DNA of 64,000 bases from Nostoc sp. CHAB 5844 (lineage in GTDB: Bacteria; Cyanobacteriota; Cyanobacteriia; Cyanobacteriales; Nostocaceae). This document shows positions 27,847 to 37,381 of this stretch, piece by piece. The DNA lies in assembly GCF_020829595.1 (NCBI RefSeq), contig NZ_JAIVFW010000005.1:133974-197973 (forward strand). The letters are read 5' to 3'. The position numbers and the translations under genes were made by a program. Numbering within the stretch: the first letter of the stretch is position 1; every line of letters begins with the position of its first letter. The notes under the pieces are model-generated. The model did not search any database. It was not told where the DNA came from and saw nothing but the letters and a program-made list of their open reading frames with translations.

Positions 27847-28211
27847 TTGAGGGAAGATTTGGAGAAAATGGACAAATTTATTTTGAAATTGATTTAATTG
27901 GTGAGGATAGTATTAGTTTTCCTGTGGAAACAATGTTAGATACAGGATTTACTGAATTTTTAGCCATGAACAAACAAGATGTACAAAGTCTTGATTGGGA
28001 TTTTTTAAATCAAGATAAATTAAGAACTGCTCAAGGAGAAACTGAATTTGATGTTTATAGTGGTAGGGTAATAATAGATAGTCAAGAGTGGGAAATTCCT
28101 GTATTTGCTGGAGATGAAATCCAGGAAATTTTACTAGGTTCTCAATGGCTGAAATTATTTATATTAGTCGCTAATTATAGTCAAAATTTAGTAAGTTTAG
28201 AGTTAAGTTAA
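27843..28211 (+). CDS. Clan AA (retropepsin-like) aspartic protease family protein
   Basis: This 122-aa protein has the single-domain retropepsin pattern: the active-site motif MLDTGFTEFLAM (Asp-Thr-Gly, about residues 31-42), a hydrophobic strand pair and the ILLGSQWLKLF motif near the C-terminus. Such a protein would act as a homodimer. The start ATG is inside the end of the preceding gene. Small genes of this kind occur in pairs across cyanobacteria; protease activity has not been shown to my knowledge. A role as a two-gene regulatory or toxin-antitoxin-like unit is speculation. Confidence 0.78.
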   Translation: MIEGRFGENGQIYFEIDLIGEDSISFPVETMLDTGFTEFLAMNKQDVQSLDWDFLNQDKLRTAQGETEFDVYSGRVIIDSQEWEIPVFAGDEIQEILLGSQWLKLFILVANYSQNLVSLELS

Positions 28212-28248
28212 TCATTAGAAATTATGCCGAAATTAAAAAAGAGTAGAT

Positions 28249-28287
28249 GGTCATCTGTCGCATGACAAATGACCAATGACAAATGAC
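28249..28287. repeat. gtcatta/caatgac STRR hairpin
   Basis: GGTCATCTGTC pairs with GACAAATGACC (one mismatch) across GCAT, followed by further aatgaca words. It is of the same word family as the insertion in mutS (2719-2776). It lies between convergent genes at 28211 and 28289, where it could end transcription. Confidence 0.75.
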
Positions 28288-28288
28288 A

Positions 28289-29455
28289 CTAAATCCTAGA
28301 TCGCACAAATTTCTCTAACCTATCCAATCCCTTTTCGATTGTCGCCAAATCAGTGGCGTAGGAAAGACGAATGTTGTTATCTGCACCAAAGGCAATTCCG
28401 GGAATGACTGCAACTTGGTGTTCTTCGATTAAAGCGTCGCAAAAATCTAAGGATTTGAGTCCGGTTTTGCTGATGTCAGGGAACAGATAAAAAGCTCCGT
28501 CTGGTTTGGGACAATATAGGCCAGGAATGGCGTTAATTCTCTCTAGCATAACTTGTCGCCGTTTGGCGAAAGCTTGGCGCATTTCTTCTACACAGTCTTG
28601 AGAACCTTCTAAGGCTGCGATCGCACCATACTGAGCAAAGGTACAAACGTTAGATGTACTATGCCCTTGAATGGAATTGGTTGCTTTAATTATCTCTACT
28701 GGCCCAGCTAAGTAACCCAAGCGCCAGCCTGTCATAGAATAAGCTTTGGCAAACCCGTTACTAATAAAAGTGCGCTCAAAAATTTCTTTACCTAGAGAAC
28801 CAATGCTAATATGTTCTGCACCGTCGTAGAGAATCTTTTCGTAAATCTCATCGGAGACGACATAGATATCTGCATCAACTATTACTTGCGCCAAAGCTTT
28901 AATTTCCTCTGGCGTGTAAACCATCCCTGTAGGGTTGGATGGGGAGTTGAGGACAAATAACTTAGTTTTGGGCGTTATGGCTTGGCGCAGTTGTTGGGGC
29001 GTAATTTTATAACCTGTGGAAGCATCAGTGTTGACAATTACTGATACGCCACCTGCCAAAGTTACCATTTCCGGATAACTCAGCCAATAGGGAGCCGGAA
29101 TAATTACCTCATCACCCGGATCGATGAGTGCCAATATCAAGTTATACAAAGAATGCTTACCGCCATTGGTGACGATGACATTTTCTGCCTTGTAATCTAA
29201 ACCATTATCAGTTTTCAGCTTCTGGGCGATCGCTTCCCTTAACTTTGGTTCTCCAGGTGCAGGGCCATACTTGGTTTTGCCTTCTTCCAAAGCTTTTGCT
29301 GCTGCGGCTTTAATATGCGCTGGTGTGTCAAAATCCGGTTCGCCAGCGCTAAAACTACAAACATCTATACCTTCTGCCTTCATGGCCTTAGCTTTAGCTG
29401 CGATCGCTAAGGTTAAAGAAGGTTTTACCTGACTTACTCTTGCTGCCAGTTTCAT
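28289..29455 (-). CDS. aspC: PLP-dependent aminotransferase (aspartate aminotransferase type)
   Basis: This class I aminotransferase transfers the amino group of aspartate (or a related amino acid) to 2-oxoglutarate. At 388 aa it is the usual size of the Ib subgroup. Seen: [18 protein letters not shown]-phosphate region [41 protein letters not shown], the PLP Lys in [17 protein letters not shown] and the substrate Arg in NNIRLSYA. Start ATG 29455 fits [14 protein letters not shown] prephenate/arogenate preference is possible in this subgroup and cannot be decided by reading. It stands alone. Confidence 0.88.
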   Translation of the reverse strand: MKLAARVSQVKPSLTLAIAAKAKAMKAEGIDVCSFSAGEPDFDTPAHIKAAAAKALEEGKTKYGPAPGEPKLREAIAQKLKTDNGLDYKAENVIVTNGGKHSLYNLILALIDPGDEVIIPAPYWLSYPEMVTLAGGVSVIVNTDASTGYKITPQQLRQAITPKTKLFVLNSPSNPTGMVYTPEEIKALAQVIVDADIYVVSDEIYEKILYDGAEHISIGSLGKEIFERTFISNGFAKAYSMTGWRLGYLAGPVEIIKATNSIQGHSTSNVCTFAQYGAIAALEGSQDCVEEMRQAFAKRRQVMLERINAIPGLYCPKPDGAFYLFPDISKTGLKSLDFCDALIEEHQVAVIPGIAFGADNNIRLSYATDLATIEKGLDRLEKFVRSRI

Positions 29456-29621
29456 TCTTACTTATTCTTTGGCAAATCTTTCTCTTATTTAAGGATATCC
29501 CAGAAACTCTACCGAGTTTTGTCTTTTGGTGAATTCCTTTTTATGTTGCATTGCAAATTTTTAAATTTCCTTTGATTACCATGTTTGTCTCCTCCACAAA
29601 TTGCTATCTTACTCTCGCAAA

Positions 29622-30284
29622 TTAATCGCCAAACATTTGTACTGCATAAATTTGGCCGTTTTTCCCGACTGCTATGCCATAGCCAAATTCCTTGTATTCA
29701 CGGGTGAGGAGGTTTTCGCGGTGACTATTGCTGTACATCCAACCGCGTTGAAAATCTTCGACTGTGCCGTAAGTTAAACCTAAACCTTGAACGCTATCTT
29801 TAATAATATTTTCGCCAACACCTACGCGCCGACTACCACCAACTGCAATATAGCGATCGCGGGGATTTTTCCCATCTAGCGAAATATGATTAAAATATTG
29901 CTGCTCAAGCATATCTTGAGCGTGGAGTTGCGCTGCTTGTGATAGTAAAGAGTCTGCTTTTAAGGGTTTTAAATGATTGATTGTGCGATCGCGATTTACT
30001 AGTTCCAATGCAAACTTTCTTAACTCCGGTAAAGAACGCAACTGTTCAGCATTCCAAATGGTAACTTTTGGCTGGCCGATTTTCCAATCAGCGCCACCAT
30101 TACCGTTATAAAGACCTTGTTTTAGCAAACCAAAAGGAGAAAGTTCTGTCCAAAAATAATTAATATCTAGTGGGTGTCCTCGCAAAGCCTGGTGAATGAA
30201 ATAGGTAGTTGGACTGAAAGCCACAAGCACCATAAATAAAACAACGTATCTCCACCAAACGTTGACTTTGCTTTTTGTATCCAT
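29622..30284 (-). CDS. CAP (SCP/PR-1-like) domain protein, membrane-anchored
   Basis: This 220-aa protein has an N-terminal signal or anchor helix (YVVLFMVLVAFSPTTYFI). A CAP domain covers about 85-220: LELVNRDRTINHLKPLK, SQAAQLHAQDML, YFNHISLDGKNPRDR, VGENI, WMYSNSHRENLLTREYKEF and YAVQMFGD. The cavity His/Glu residues (FNH, GEN, SHREN) are present. Bacterial CAP proteins are exported and poorly understood. Start ATG 30284. The gene is followed by a 168-nt gap before the aminotransferase start and is on the same strand. Confidence 0.88.
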   Translation of the reverse strand: MDTKSKVNVWWRYVVLFMVLVAFSPTTYFIHQALRGHPLDINYFWTELSPFGLLKQGLYNGNGGADWKIGQPKVTIWNAEQLRSLPELRKFALELVNRDRTINHLKPLKADSLLSQAAQLHAQDMLEQQYFNHISLDGKNPRDRYIAVGGSRRVGVGENIIKDSVQGLGLTYGTVEDFQRGWMYSNSHRENLLTREYKEFGYGIAVGKNGQIYAVQMFGD

Positions 30285-30333
30285 TGTCTTGATTCAAGGT
30301 GAGGAATGCACAAACCACTAAACTATTTCTACC

Positions 30334-30484
30334 AGGACTTACGCACAAAGATTTTCTATTGAAACTGGGTGTAGGGGGTTAAGGGTATATGGGTTTCAGG
30401 GTTTTGAATATCTACACTCATACACCCACATACCCTTACACCCTTGTCCAAAACCTTGATTTTTCGTTTTCATGCGTAAGTTCT
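30334..30484. mobile_element. 151-bp MITE-like element with AGGACTTACGCA ends
   Basis: The ends AGGACTTACGCA (30334-30345) and TGCGTAAGTTCT (30473-30484) are inverted with one mismatch. The interior has complementary blocks (GGGTGTAGGGGGTTAAGGGT and ACCCTTACACCC). A one-ended relic of the same family is at 4291-4334. No coding capacity. Confidence 0.7.
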
Positions 30485-30565
30485 ATCTACATCTGCATAC
30501 TGACTCATTACGTAAAAATTTAGCACTTGTTATTTGGCGTGGAAATCCCTACCGATAACCTTTAC

Positions 30566-30590
30566 AGAGACGTTGCATTGCAACGCCTCT
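30566..30590. repeat. AGAGACGTTGC palindromic repeat, copy 1
   Basis: AGAGACGTTGC pairs with GCAACGCCTCT (one mismatch) across ATT. It lies immediately after the APC permease stop on its coding strand but has no U-tract. A second copy is at 35014-35042. Confidence 0.7.
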
Positions 30591-30598
30591 ACAGTCTG

Positions 30599-32545
30599 TC
30601 AACCGCCGACATGAATTCCTGGTCGCTTTTGCGGATTTTTTTCGGCTCGACGCACTACTTCACGGGTGACTACAGCAATATCACCTTCACCAAACAAGAT
30701 AAAACGTAGTAAGTATTGGATGGGATTTCCCTCAACCCAGCCGAAGTAAGCGTGAGGAATTTTACCTGTTTGATCACGAATATAAAGCAGTAAAGCGGCG
30801 ATCGCGTTAGGTACTGCTGCACTTTCAGCACGTAAAATTCGATAATCACCAACTTGTACCCCTTTAACTCTGATCACATCAGTAAAGTCTGAAGCATCAG
30901 ATATCAGAATCTCTAGAAAGAGAATGGGATCTGTAGGCGGAATGTGGTTGTCTTCACGTACCTCTTTTTCCTTTAAAAAATATTCTTGTTCATTACCCTC
31001 ATGTAATCGATTCGCAATTATGCGGATCGCTCCTTGGCTTTTTTCCGCAATGAATTGGCGGGCATTTTCATCAACTTCTATTTGTTCTACTCGCAGTTCA
31101 GTTGAGCGCCAAACGCGGGAAACTAGGGAAGTAAAAATGATTGCACCAATGAAGAACGCAGCGATTCGGATACCTTCTGGTCTCTCAATGATATTAACAA
31201 TGGTCGTATATATAAAGACCAGTGTTATGAGTGCAAAGATGAATCTTCCCCTCATAGAGCGCTGACGATGGGCAGATAGGGTAACAGCAAAGGCTGCGGA
31301 GCTAATCAATACCAGCACACCAGTTGCATAAGCACCACCCTGCGCTTCTACATTTGCCTTGAAAATCACTGTGACTACGAAGGCAATAGTTATATAAACC
31401 AATACTAAGGGTCGTGTTAATAGCGCCCAACTCGGTGCCATACCATATCGTGGTAGGTAACGAGGCACAATATTTAACAGCCCTGCCATTGCTGATGCAC
31501 CGGCAAACCACAGAATGGAAATGGTGCTTAAATCATAAATTGTGCCAAAACCATCTCCTAGATAAAGATGTGCTAGATAAGCAAGGGCGCGGCCATTAGC
31601 TTTACCCCCTGTGGCAAATTCAGCGGCTGGAATCAAAACAGTAGTGACCAAACTACTGGTTAGCAAAAAGAAGCTCATAATCACAGCAGCCGCAGTCAGT
31701 AGCTTGCCCGTATTCCGAATTCGTCCTCTAGGCATTTCGGGGGTATCGCTACTGCTACCTTGGACAAGAGGCATAACGGTTACACCAGTCTCAAACCCGG
31801 ATAAGCCTAACGCCAGCCTGGGAAATAACAGGATAGCCGAGCCGATGAGGACGAAGAAATTGGAATGACGGGCGAAAAGTGCTGTCTGCCAATTAGCGAT
31901 CGCTGCCGGGTAAATTAGAATCTGATATAAACCAATGCTAATTACAATCAAATTCAACAGCAGATAAACTGCCACCAAAAATACTGCAATCCCAATTGCT
32001 TCTTTAAAACCTCTCAAGAAAACTGCACCGAGTAAGGCAATTAACAAGAGTGTGATAGTAACGCTCTGACTGTGAAGCAGACTTGGGGCGAGAGGATTTT
32101 CGATAATATGGGCTGTAGCATCAGCAGCAGACAGGGTAATCGTAATAATAAAATCTGTTGCCACAAAGCCGAGTAGACACAGTACAAGTAATTTGCCTTG
32201 CCACCAAGAAAGCAAATGCTCCAACATAGCAATAGAGCCTTCGCCATGTGGGCTTTTAGCAGCAATGCGTCGGTAGATTGGCAATGCACCAAAGAGCGTT
32301 AGTAAGACCAAAATAAGAGTAGCTACAGGAGAAAGCGCACCTGCTGCCAGTGCGGCAATTCCAGGTTGATAGCCAAGGGTAGAGAAATAATCTACACCCG
32401 TTAAGCACATAACTTGCCACCAAGGATGCTGGCGGTGTGCTTCTTCCTTATGGTATGGCCCTTCCTTCTCTTGTCTGTTTTCTGCGAGCAGCCAGCGCAT
32501 AAACCGTCTGCTGAACCGTTTTGTTGAGAACATTGATTTAGCCAT
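30599..32545 (-). CDS. APC superfamily permease (amino acid transporter-like)
   Basis: This 648-aa protein has about twelve membrane segments, beginning [20 protein letters not shown] and [21 protein letters not shown]-terminal cytoplasmic part (about 480-648) holds [20 protein letters not shown] and IHVGG. The N-terminal [10 protein letters not shown] resembles the unwound substrate-site helix of APC transporters. ATG 32545 is preferred over the TTG at 32548. The substrate cannot be read from the sequence; a cation or amino acid is possible. It is a monocistronic unit, with a 423-nt gap to the next gene upstream. Confidence 0.8.
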   Translation of the reverse strand: MAKSMFSTKRFSRRFMRWLLAENRQEKEGPYHKEEAHRQHPWWQVMCLTGVDYFSTLGYQPGIAALAAGALSPVATLILVLLTLFGALPIYRRIAAKSPHGEGSIAMLEHLLSWWQGKLLVLCLLGFVATDFIITITLSAADATAHIIENPLAPSLLHSQSVTITLLLIALLGAVFLRGFKEAIGIAVFLVAVYLLLNLIVISIGLYQILIYPAAIANWQTALFARHSNFFVLIGSAILLFPRLALGLSGFETGVTVMPLVQGSSSDTPEMPRGRIRNTGKLLTAAAVIMSFFLLTSSLVTTVLIPAAEFATGGKANGRALAYLAHLYLGDGFGTIYDLSTISILWFAGASAMAGLLNIVPRYLPRYGMAPSWALLTRPLVLVYITIAFVVTVIFKANVEAQGGAYATGVLVLISSAAFAVTLSAHRQRSMRGRFIFALITLVFIYTTIVNIIERPEGIRIAAFFIGAIIFTSLVSRVWRSTELRVEQIEVDENARQFIAEKSQGAIRIIANRLHEGNEQEYFLKEKEVREDNHIPPTDPILFLEILISDASDFTDVIRVKGVQVGDYRILRAESAAVPNAIAALLLYIRDQTGKIPHAYFGWVEGNPIQYLLRFILFGEGDIAVVTREVVRRAEKNPQKRPGIHVGG

Positions 32546-32968
32546 CAAATCGGGTTTTGTTACAAAAGTCGCTGGTGTGAGTTCTTGAGTTTGGGAGTTT
32601 ATTAAAAATTTTGAACTACAAAGACACTCACGGACTAAAGAACAACAAGTTTTTACATTAGGAATTTCTCAGAAATAAGTTATCCAAATCAACTTAGACG
32701 CACAAGCGGTAAAAAGTGCTGAAGACGAATATTTTTACTCAATACCAGCACTCTAAATTCTTAATTTGTCATTCGCTTGAGCAACTCAGCACTTTATGAA
32801 GTTAATAATTTTATTTTGATTTAAGTATTACCACTTATAAATTTCTGCCCTATGCACTTATAATCGAGCAGATTATAACTACAAATAATACTACAAGTAT
32901 ATTACTTGCCAAAATCAGGAAAAGTATCACTTGTCGATGGATATAAGTATAAATTTAAGGAGTATTAT
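32546..32968. other. Divergent A+T-rich intergenic region
   Basis: It holds the upstream regions of the permease and of the exported protein at 32969. ACTCAGCACT and AGTGCTGAAG words (32716-32795) belong to the STRR type. An in-frame opening from 32906 upstream of 32969 has no ribosome site and is not called. No gene seen. Confidence 0.5.
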
Positions 32969-33301
32969 ATGCTGCGATCGCTCAAACAAACGCTTGCATT
33001 AGTAATCTTATTGGCGTTTTCGTTTATCCTATTTCCTAACCCTGCTCTAGCTTTGGTTCCCTTGGAAGGTCACTTCACCGCCGTAGGTGCGTGCGAAATT
33101 GATCAAGCCTTGTCGTCTTTTGCTGCTGATGCTGGGGAGAAGATAGAAGTCAAATGCACCAATTCAGTATTGGGTGAACTTTGGGTTAACCTCACAGGCG
33201 ATATTACTCCAAGCACCTTGATTACTGACTTGCTTACCAATAGCCCAAAAGCCCAGCTTGAGAAGTTTAAGTCTTGCTTAATTGACGATGCGCGTGATTA
33301 A
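32969..33301 (+). CDS. Small exported protein of unknown function
   Basis: This 110-aa precursor starts at ATG 32969, chosen because AAGGAG lies about 8 nt upstream. The signal peptide is clear (LRSLKQTLALVILLAFSFIL, then FPNPALA-L, cleavage near residue 29). The mature part of about 80 residues has three Cys (GACEID, VKCTNS, KSCLID) and no family I recognise. It is exported to the periplasm or lumen. It stands alone, with the pentapeptide protein converging from the other side. Confidence 0.72.
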   Translation: MLRSLKQTLALVILLAFSFILFPNPALALVPLEGHFTAVGACEIDQALSSFAADAGEKIEVKCTNSVLGELWVNLTGDITPSTLITDLLTNSPKAQLEKFKSCLIDDARD

Positions 33302-33398
33302 TTAAAGCTAAAGGCGATCGCCCCAATCAACCAAACACAACATAAAGCCTGATTAACTTGCAGACCTCAATTTTACGTAATCTGCTTTCAGAAAAGTT

Positions 33399-33923
33399 TT
33401 AGTTTTTATCAGACTTACTATCACAGCGAAGGGATGTGATTCCGTTGGGTAGTATGGTTTTACATAAAATCACAGAATGGCTATTTTGGAAATCCTTATT
33501 TATTGATGCTTTGACAAGGTTAGCACGGCTGAGATTACTATTTCTTAAATTGGCCATCTCCAGGTTAGATGTTTCCAGATTTGCCCCTTGTAAATCGGCT
33601 TCACTCAAGGAGGTCGTGCTTAGGTTTGCTCCAGTCAAATCGGCTCCTTGTAAGTTTGCTGCGCGTAAGTCTGCCCACTGCAAATTTGCATACCGAAGAT
33701 TGGCATTCTTCAGGTTAGTCCTCTGAAGGTCAGCTGAGCGCAAATCAACTCTTTCTAAGTTTGCACCAGACAAGTTCATTCTCGATAAATTACAGCTAAG
33801 ACATTTTCTAGTGTCTTGAAGCTGTTTAATTGGATTCTGCCACAGAAAATCATTACCTTGGCTAACTAATGAGGGTGTTAGAACAAGACTTGCTAGAAGA
33901 AAAGGTCGTAGAAGGGAAATCAT
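33399..33923 (-). CDS. Exported pentapeptide-repeat protein
   Basis: The 174-aa protein has an N-terminal signal peptide (LLRPFLLASLVLTPSLVS). After KCLSCNLS come about 20 tandem A(D/N)LxX pentapeptides (about 45-150: NLSGANLERVDLRSADLQRT and onward), which fold as a right-handed quadrilateral beta-helix. There are two Cys just before the repeats. Exported pentapeptide proteins are abundant in cyanobacteria, and most have no known role. The start is ATG 33923. Confidence 0.88.
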   Translation of the reverse strand: MISLLRPFLLASLVLTPSLVSQGNDFLWQNPIKQLQDTRKCLSCNLSRMNLSGANLERVDLRSADLQRTNLKNANLRYANLQWADLRAANLQGADLTGANLSTTSLSEADLQGANLETSNLEMANLRNSNLSRANLVKASINKDFQNSHSVILCKTILPNGITSLRCDSKSDKN

Positions 33924-34029
33924 GATCCAAACTAAAGAAATGAGTTTGACAAGCTTGTTGCGTTAAGCAAAGTCTTACAAAGAGTTTGCAGATGTGAATA
34001 GAAATAGCCATCAAAAGCACTGAAAAAAT

Positions 34030-34404
34030 CTATTTAGATTGGTAGTCAAAGCAATTAAACGCTTGTTTGGTTAAAACATCAGCAGGATGTACTGCACACT
34101 TAATATACTGATTATCTTTAAAAAATCGACAGTTGTAACAAGGATATTGCTGAAAAATATTGATATTAAATATTCCAATTTTATTTTGAGCAAATTTACA
34201 TATTTCTGAAATAGTAAAAACAAAAAACGCTAAAACGATTACAAAGGAGATAGAAGCCAAGCATACTGCTATAAAAGGAATATCACCATCTTGAGTTTTT
34301 GTATTATTACGTGTTGTGCTAACCAGTTGAGTTTCAATTTGCTCAGAATGGTAAACATTCTTTGTGATAGATATATCAAGCTGGAAAAACTCCGAATTAG
34401 ACAT
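34030..34404 (-). CDS. Single-span membrane protein with Cys-rich tail
   Basis: This 124-aa protein has a polar N-terminus, one membrane helix (FIAVCLASISFVIVLAFFVF, about 44-66) and a C-terminal Cys cluster (CYNCRFF, IKCAVHP, FNCFDY). That tail could bind a metal or form disulphides. I do not know its function. The start is ATG 34404. It follows the RCK_C-like gene on the same strand with a 50-nt gap, so the two may be co-transcribed. Confidence 0.7.
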   Translation of the reverse strand: MSNSEFFQLDISITKNVYHSEQIETQLVSTTRNNTKTQDGDIPFIAVCLASISFVIVLAFFVFTISEICKFAQNKIGIFNINIFQQYPCYNCRFFKDNQYIKCAVHPADVLTKQAFNCFDYQSK

Positions 34405-34454
34405 ATTACAAGTGCTGTGCTTTCCTGACTGTTTGATTGCTATTTACTTCAGTT

Positions 34455-34787
34455 TTAGTTAAGTTCAAAATAATAATTTTGACTGTAGTTTGGTCGAGAT
34501 TCTAGCAAACAATTACTGAGAGAGTAATAAACAGAATGAATTTTTTTAAGTGTAACTTTGAGAGCAGGAACCATCATGGGATGAACTGCTATTGCTAGAA
34601 TGTAGTCTCCAGCATAAATTTCAGGATTAGCTTGTATTGGAATGACTTTACCTGCTCTTAAAATACCTAGAAAGGCGCATTGATCAGGTAAATGAACTTT
34701 TGCTAAATGGATACCACAGTAAATACTATTGGGTTGAATGAAAACTCCAAATAAACTGGGTTCAATAAAACTATTGTTTTCTAACAT
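34455..34787 (-). CDS. Stand-alone RCK_C/TrkA_C-like domain protein
   Basis: The 110-aa protein is little more than one regulatory domain: VHLPDQCAFLGILRAGKVIP, IQANPEIYAGDYILAIAV and PALKVTLKK. This matches the TrkA_C (RCK_C) pattern found at the end of K+ channel/transporter gating subunits (LP..., R.G..., P..., GD...L.I). No TrkA_N is attached. It lies 373 nt downstream of kdpD behind a terminator, so it is a separate unit. A role as a regulator of K+ transport is inferred from the domain and the neighbourhood. Confidence 0.62.
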   Translation of the reverse strand: MLENNSFIEPSLFGVFIQPNSIYCGIHLAKVHLPDQCAFLGILRAGKVIPIQANPEIYAGDYILAIAVHPMMVPALKVTLKKIHSVYYSLSNCLLESRPNYSQNYYFELN

Positions 34788-35013
34788 AAAACATTTTTAA
34801 TTAAACCTAAATATTATTCTGCATTCTTTTCAGTAAAAAAATATAAGTATAAAGATATATCTTGATTAAAATTAAACGTTATAAGTTAAATAAACGTATG
34901 TTTATCATATGTTTATTTGCTAACTAAACAATCTATATATAAAGATATATATTTAATGTATAAGTTACTAAACACTTATACCAATTTCCTTTAAAGGTGA
35001 AACATATCTTTTA

Positions 35014-35042
35014 GTAGAGGCGTTGCAATGCAACATCTCTAC
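35014..35042. repeat. AGAGACGTTGC palindromic repeat, copy 2
   Basis: GTAGAGGCGTTGC pairs with GCAACATCTCTAC (two mismatches) across AAT. It matches the word family at 30566-30590. It lies in the 34788-35160 gap, which is otherwise A+T-rich (tatatataaagatatatat) with no gene. Confidence 0.7.
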
Positions 35043-35093
35043 AGAATTTATGTGTATCATGATTAACGTGAAATAGTATTAGTATATAAAGCC

Positions 35094-35130
35094 AAAAAAG
35101 TAAGAAAGCTGATGGTAGATGCTTTCTTAC
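35094..35130 (-). terminator. Rho-independent terminator of the kdp operon
   Basis: On the minus strand, GTAAGAAAGC pairs perfectly with GCTTTCTTAC across an 11-nt loop (35110-35120). TTTTTTGG follows directly. It lies 31 nt after the kdpD stop. It is the clearest intrinsic terminator in the window. Confidence 0.85.
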
Positions 35131-35160
35131 CTTGTTATATAATTTTTACTCCGCTAGATT

Positions 35161-36357
35161 TTATTTTCCAGTTGAAATAATATGAAGGTCAATTTGGGCA
35201 AGCAAAGTCTGACCATAAGTTGCTTCATTACTGTTAGAGTTCTGGTTCACAGCATGAGATCCGCTGCGAACTAATCTACGCGATAATTTACTAATTAAAG
35301 AGCCTCTTAAGAGAATGTGCCAAAAACTATGATGAGTTTGCCCTAAAACGATTTGTGTAATCCGGTAGGACTCTGCAACCTGAGCAATATTTTCTACGAT
35401 GTTATGACCAGATATTTGCAAAAATTCGCCCTTAAATTCCTGACAAAGATGTTTGCAGGTTTCAATGTAAAATTGTTCCTCATTTGAAAGGAAACGTTGG
35501 GGGTCACTGACAAATAAAACATAAAGGGGAGCTTTCATACAATCAGCTATTCTGGCTCCCTTGTGAATCAATTGCAGAGAGTTTGGCTCAGTAGAAACAC
35601 AAACTAGTATGCGTTCATGTACACAGCAATTCTGTGGAAGTGAGGTATAGTTTGCTTCTCGAATGTTTTCCTGCTCAATTTTATCAGCTACTTCCCGCAG
35701 CGCTAGTTCCCTAAGAACTACTAAATTGCGATGCTGGAATAGGTTTTGCTGTGACTGTTCAATTTTATCCAGTGGATAAATCTTGCCATCCAGTAACCGC
35801 TCTTCTAGTGTTTGCGGTGTAACATCTACAACTACTACTTCGTTCGCTAGTTCTAATAAACTATCAGGAATGCAATCTTGTTCTACAACTCCCGTAATTT
35901 GGGTAACTAGATTACTGAATTTTTCCAAGTGTTGAATATTAATTGTGGAATAGACATCTATACCTGCTTTTAGTATCGTTTCCACATCTTGGTAGCGTCT
36001 GTCTCGCTTCGACCCTGGTGTATTGGTGTGAGCCAGTTCATCAATCAAAACTAGCTGGGGTTGACGCTCTAAGATAGTATCAGTATCCATCTCTATAAGC
36101 GTTGACTCTCCCTGTTGTAAAATTTTTCGGGGAATTACCTCCAAACCAACAGCTTTGGCTGCTATGTCTATACGACCATGAGTTTCTAAATAGCCAATAA
36201 CTACATCTTTACCTTCTTGTTTGAGTCGATGTGCTTCATCGAGCATTTTGTAGGTTTTGCCAACACCAGGTGCCATACCAAGCAAAATCTTGTGTTTACC
36301 ACATCGGGAAGCACGAGTGTAGATAATGTTACCTGAAACAGGGAAGAGGTTAGACAT
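35161..36357 (-). CDS. kdpD: Short KdpD: KdpD N-terminal sensor plus Usp domain, no kinase
   Basis: The 398-aa protein starts at ATG 36357; the TTG at 36381 is less likely. The N-terminal KdpD domain shows the ATP-binding loop ILLGMAPGVGKTYKMLDEAH, the family blocks GYLETHGR, LIDELAHTNTPGSKRDRRYQ and DVYSTINIQHLE, and VVDVTPQTLEERL. A universal-stress-type domain follows (RILVCVSTEPNSLQLI to about 380). The membrane region, HisKA and HATPase of E. coli KdpD are absent. This short form is known from Anabaena, where an N-terminal-only KdpD is described. It ends the operon and probably senses state or binds nucleotide. Signalling must pass to another kinase. Confidence 0.93.
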   Translation of the reverse strand: MSNLFPVSGNIIYTRASRCGKHKILLGMAPGVGKTYKMLDEAHRLKQEGKDVVIGYLETHGRIDIAAKAVGLEVIPRKILQQGESTLIEMDTDTILERQPQLVLIDELAHTNTPGSKRDRRYQDVETILKAGIDVYSTINIQHLEKFSNLVTQITGVVEQDCIPDSLLELANEVVVVDVTPQTLEERLLDGKIYPLDKIEQSQQNLFQHRNLVVLRELALREVADKIEQENIREANYTSLPQNCCVHERILVCVSTEPNSLQLIHKGARIADCMKAPLYVLFVSDPQRFLSNEEQFYIETCKHLCQEFKGEFLQISGHNIVENIAQVAESYRITQIVLGQTHHSFWHILLRGSLISKLSRRLVRSGSHAVNQNSNSNEATYGQTLLAQIDLHIISTGK

Positions 36358-36514
36358 GATTGGAGTATCAACGTCAATCAATTTAATCTTACCCGATTTA
36401 ATGTTTAAATCTTTCTAAAGAATTCTCTAATTTTGTATTTTTCATGTACTTAAACTTGAGTGATGAGTTTTTCAGGTAAGATAAGCAACAACTAAAACCC
36501 ACCGAGGTGTTTAT

Positions 36515-36751
36515 TTAACTCTGTACTAACCCCTTGCTATGTTTCAATTGTTCCCAAAGCGTCTCAATCCGTTTATAGGCTTCTTCTGGAGAGAGTTTCC
36601 CGCCTGTTTCTAACCCAGTTATGTAGCCAACTTTTTGGGCAAATTCTTGAAGATTGGTATGAAACACTAAATTCTCTGGTTTGACTTGTCCGTAGTAGCG
36701 AGTGCGAGGATAGAGAAAATTATTTTTGTCTTGCTGATGAGAGTTTTGCAT
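36515..36751 (-). CDS. Small conserved cyanobacterial protein (DUF7219-like)
   Basis: The 78-aa protein reads NFLYPRTRYYGQVKPENLVF, LQEFAQKVGYITGLETGGKL and SPEEAYKRIETLWEQLKHSK. I have seen this compact pattern as a conserved cyanobacterial family (DUF7219, from memory) of unknown function. It starts only 4 nt after the stop of the upstream gene, so it is in the kdp transcription unit. A 157-nt gap separates it from kdpD. Confidence 0.72.
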   Translation of the reverse strand: MQNSHQQDKNNFLYPRTRYYGQVKPENLVFHTNLQEFAQKVGYITGLETGGKLSPEEAYKRIETLWEQLKHSKGLVQS

Positions 36752-36755
36752 AAAT

Positions 36756-37301
36756 TTACGCTACTTCACTAAATCTAGACCCATTTCTCGACTTCAACTT
36801 ATCATTCTTAACTCGAATTTGCGGTAGATTTTTCTTATCTTTATAGAAGTAACAGATTTCTACTAAAGTTGGCCAAATTTCTAAAGAAGCATGAAATTGA
36901 CTAATTACATCATCAACAATTCTAGAGACATTTTGTTGAAAGAAGTCTGGTTCAAACCCATAAAACACCCTTGACAAGTTGTTTGCAAACAATTGGAGAG
37001 ACTGTTTACGTTCTTCATTTTGTGTAGACAATGCTTCATCAAAGTCAGTTGTTATATGCTGAGATTTGTCTAAATTTTCAATTTCTTGGATGATTTCTAA
37101 TGTTTTATGATAACGCTGTTTTTGGTAGCTTCTATACTGTATAAAGCAGCCTAGAATTAAGCCAATAATTACAGAAACCACAAAAATTCCGGTAAAATAG
37201 CCGAGATTGTGATTAAACTGATTCGCTGATTTTGGTTGATTAGATGGAGGAGCGATCGCCACAGTAAAAGTTTGATGCAAATTCAAAATTTGGGAATTCA
37301 T
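36756..37301 (-). CDS. Membrane protein of unknown function in the kdp operon
   Basis: This 181-aa protein has one strong membrane helix (FTGIFVVSVIIGLILGCFI, about 36-56). A basic helical stretch (QYRSYQKQRYHKTLEIIQEI) and a soluble C-terminal domain with Phe/Tyr-rich helices (LFANNLSRVFYGFEPDFFQQ; LVEICYFYKD) follow. No known family. ATG 37301. It sits between the Ser/Thr kinase (80-nt gap) and the 78-aa gene (4-nt gap), so it is a likely operon member. A role in Kdp assembly or regulation is a guess from position. Confidence 0.7.
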   Translation of the reverse strand: MNSQILNLHQTFTVAIAPPSNQPKSANQFNHNLGYFTGIFVVSVIIGLILGCFIQYRSYQKQRYHKTLEIIQEIENLDKSQHITTDFDEALSTQNEERKQSLQLFANNLSRVFYGFEPDFFQQNVSRIVDDVISQFHASLEIWPTLVEICYFYKDKKNLPQIRVKNDKLKSRNGSRFSEVA

Positions 37302-37381
37302 AGCTGTCTGAAGATGATTTTTGATGCGAAACTAATTGCAAATTAGTTACAAGTTTGCATCTTGGAAAATGAGTTATTTTA

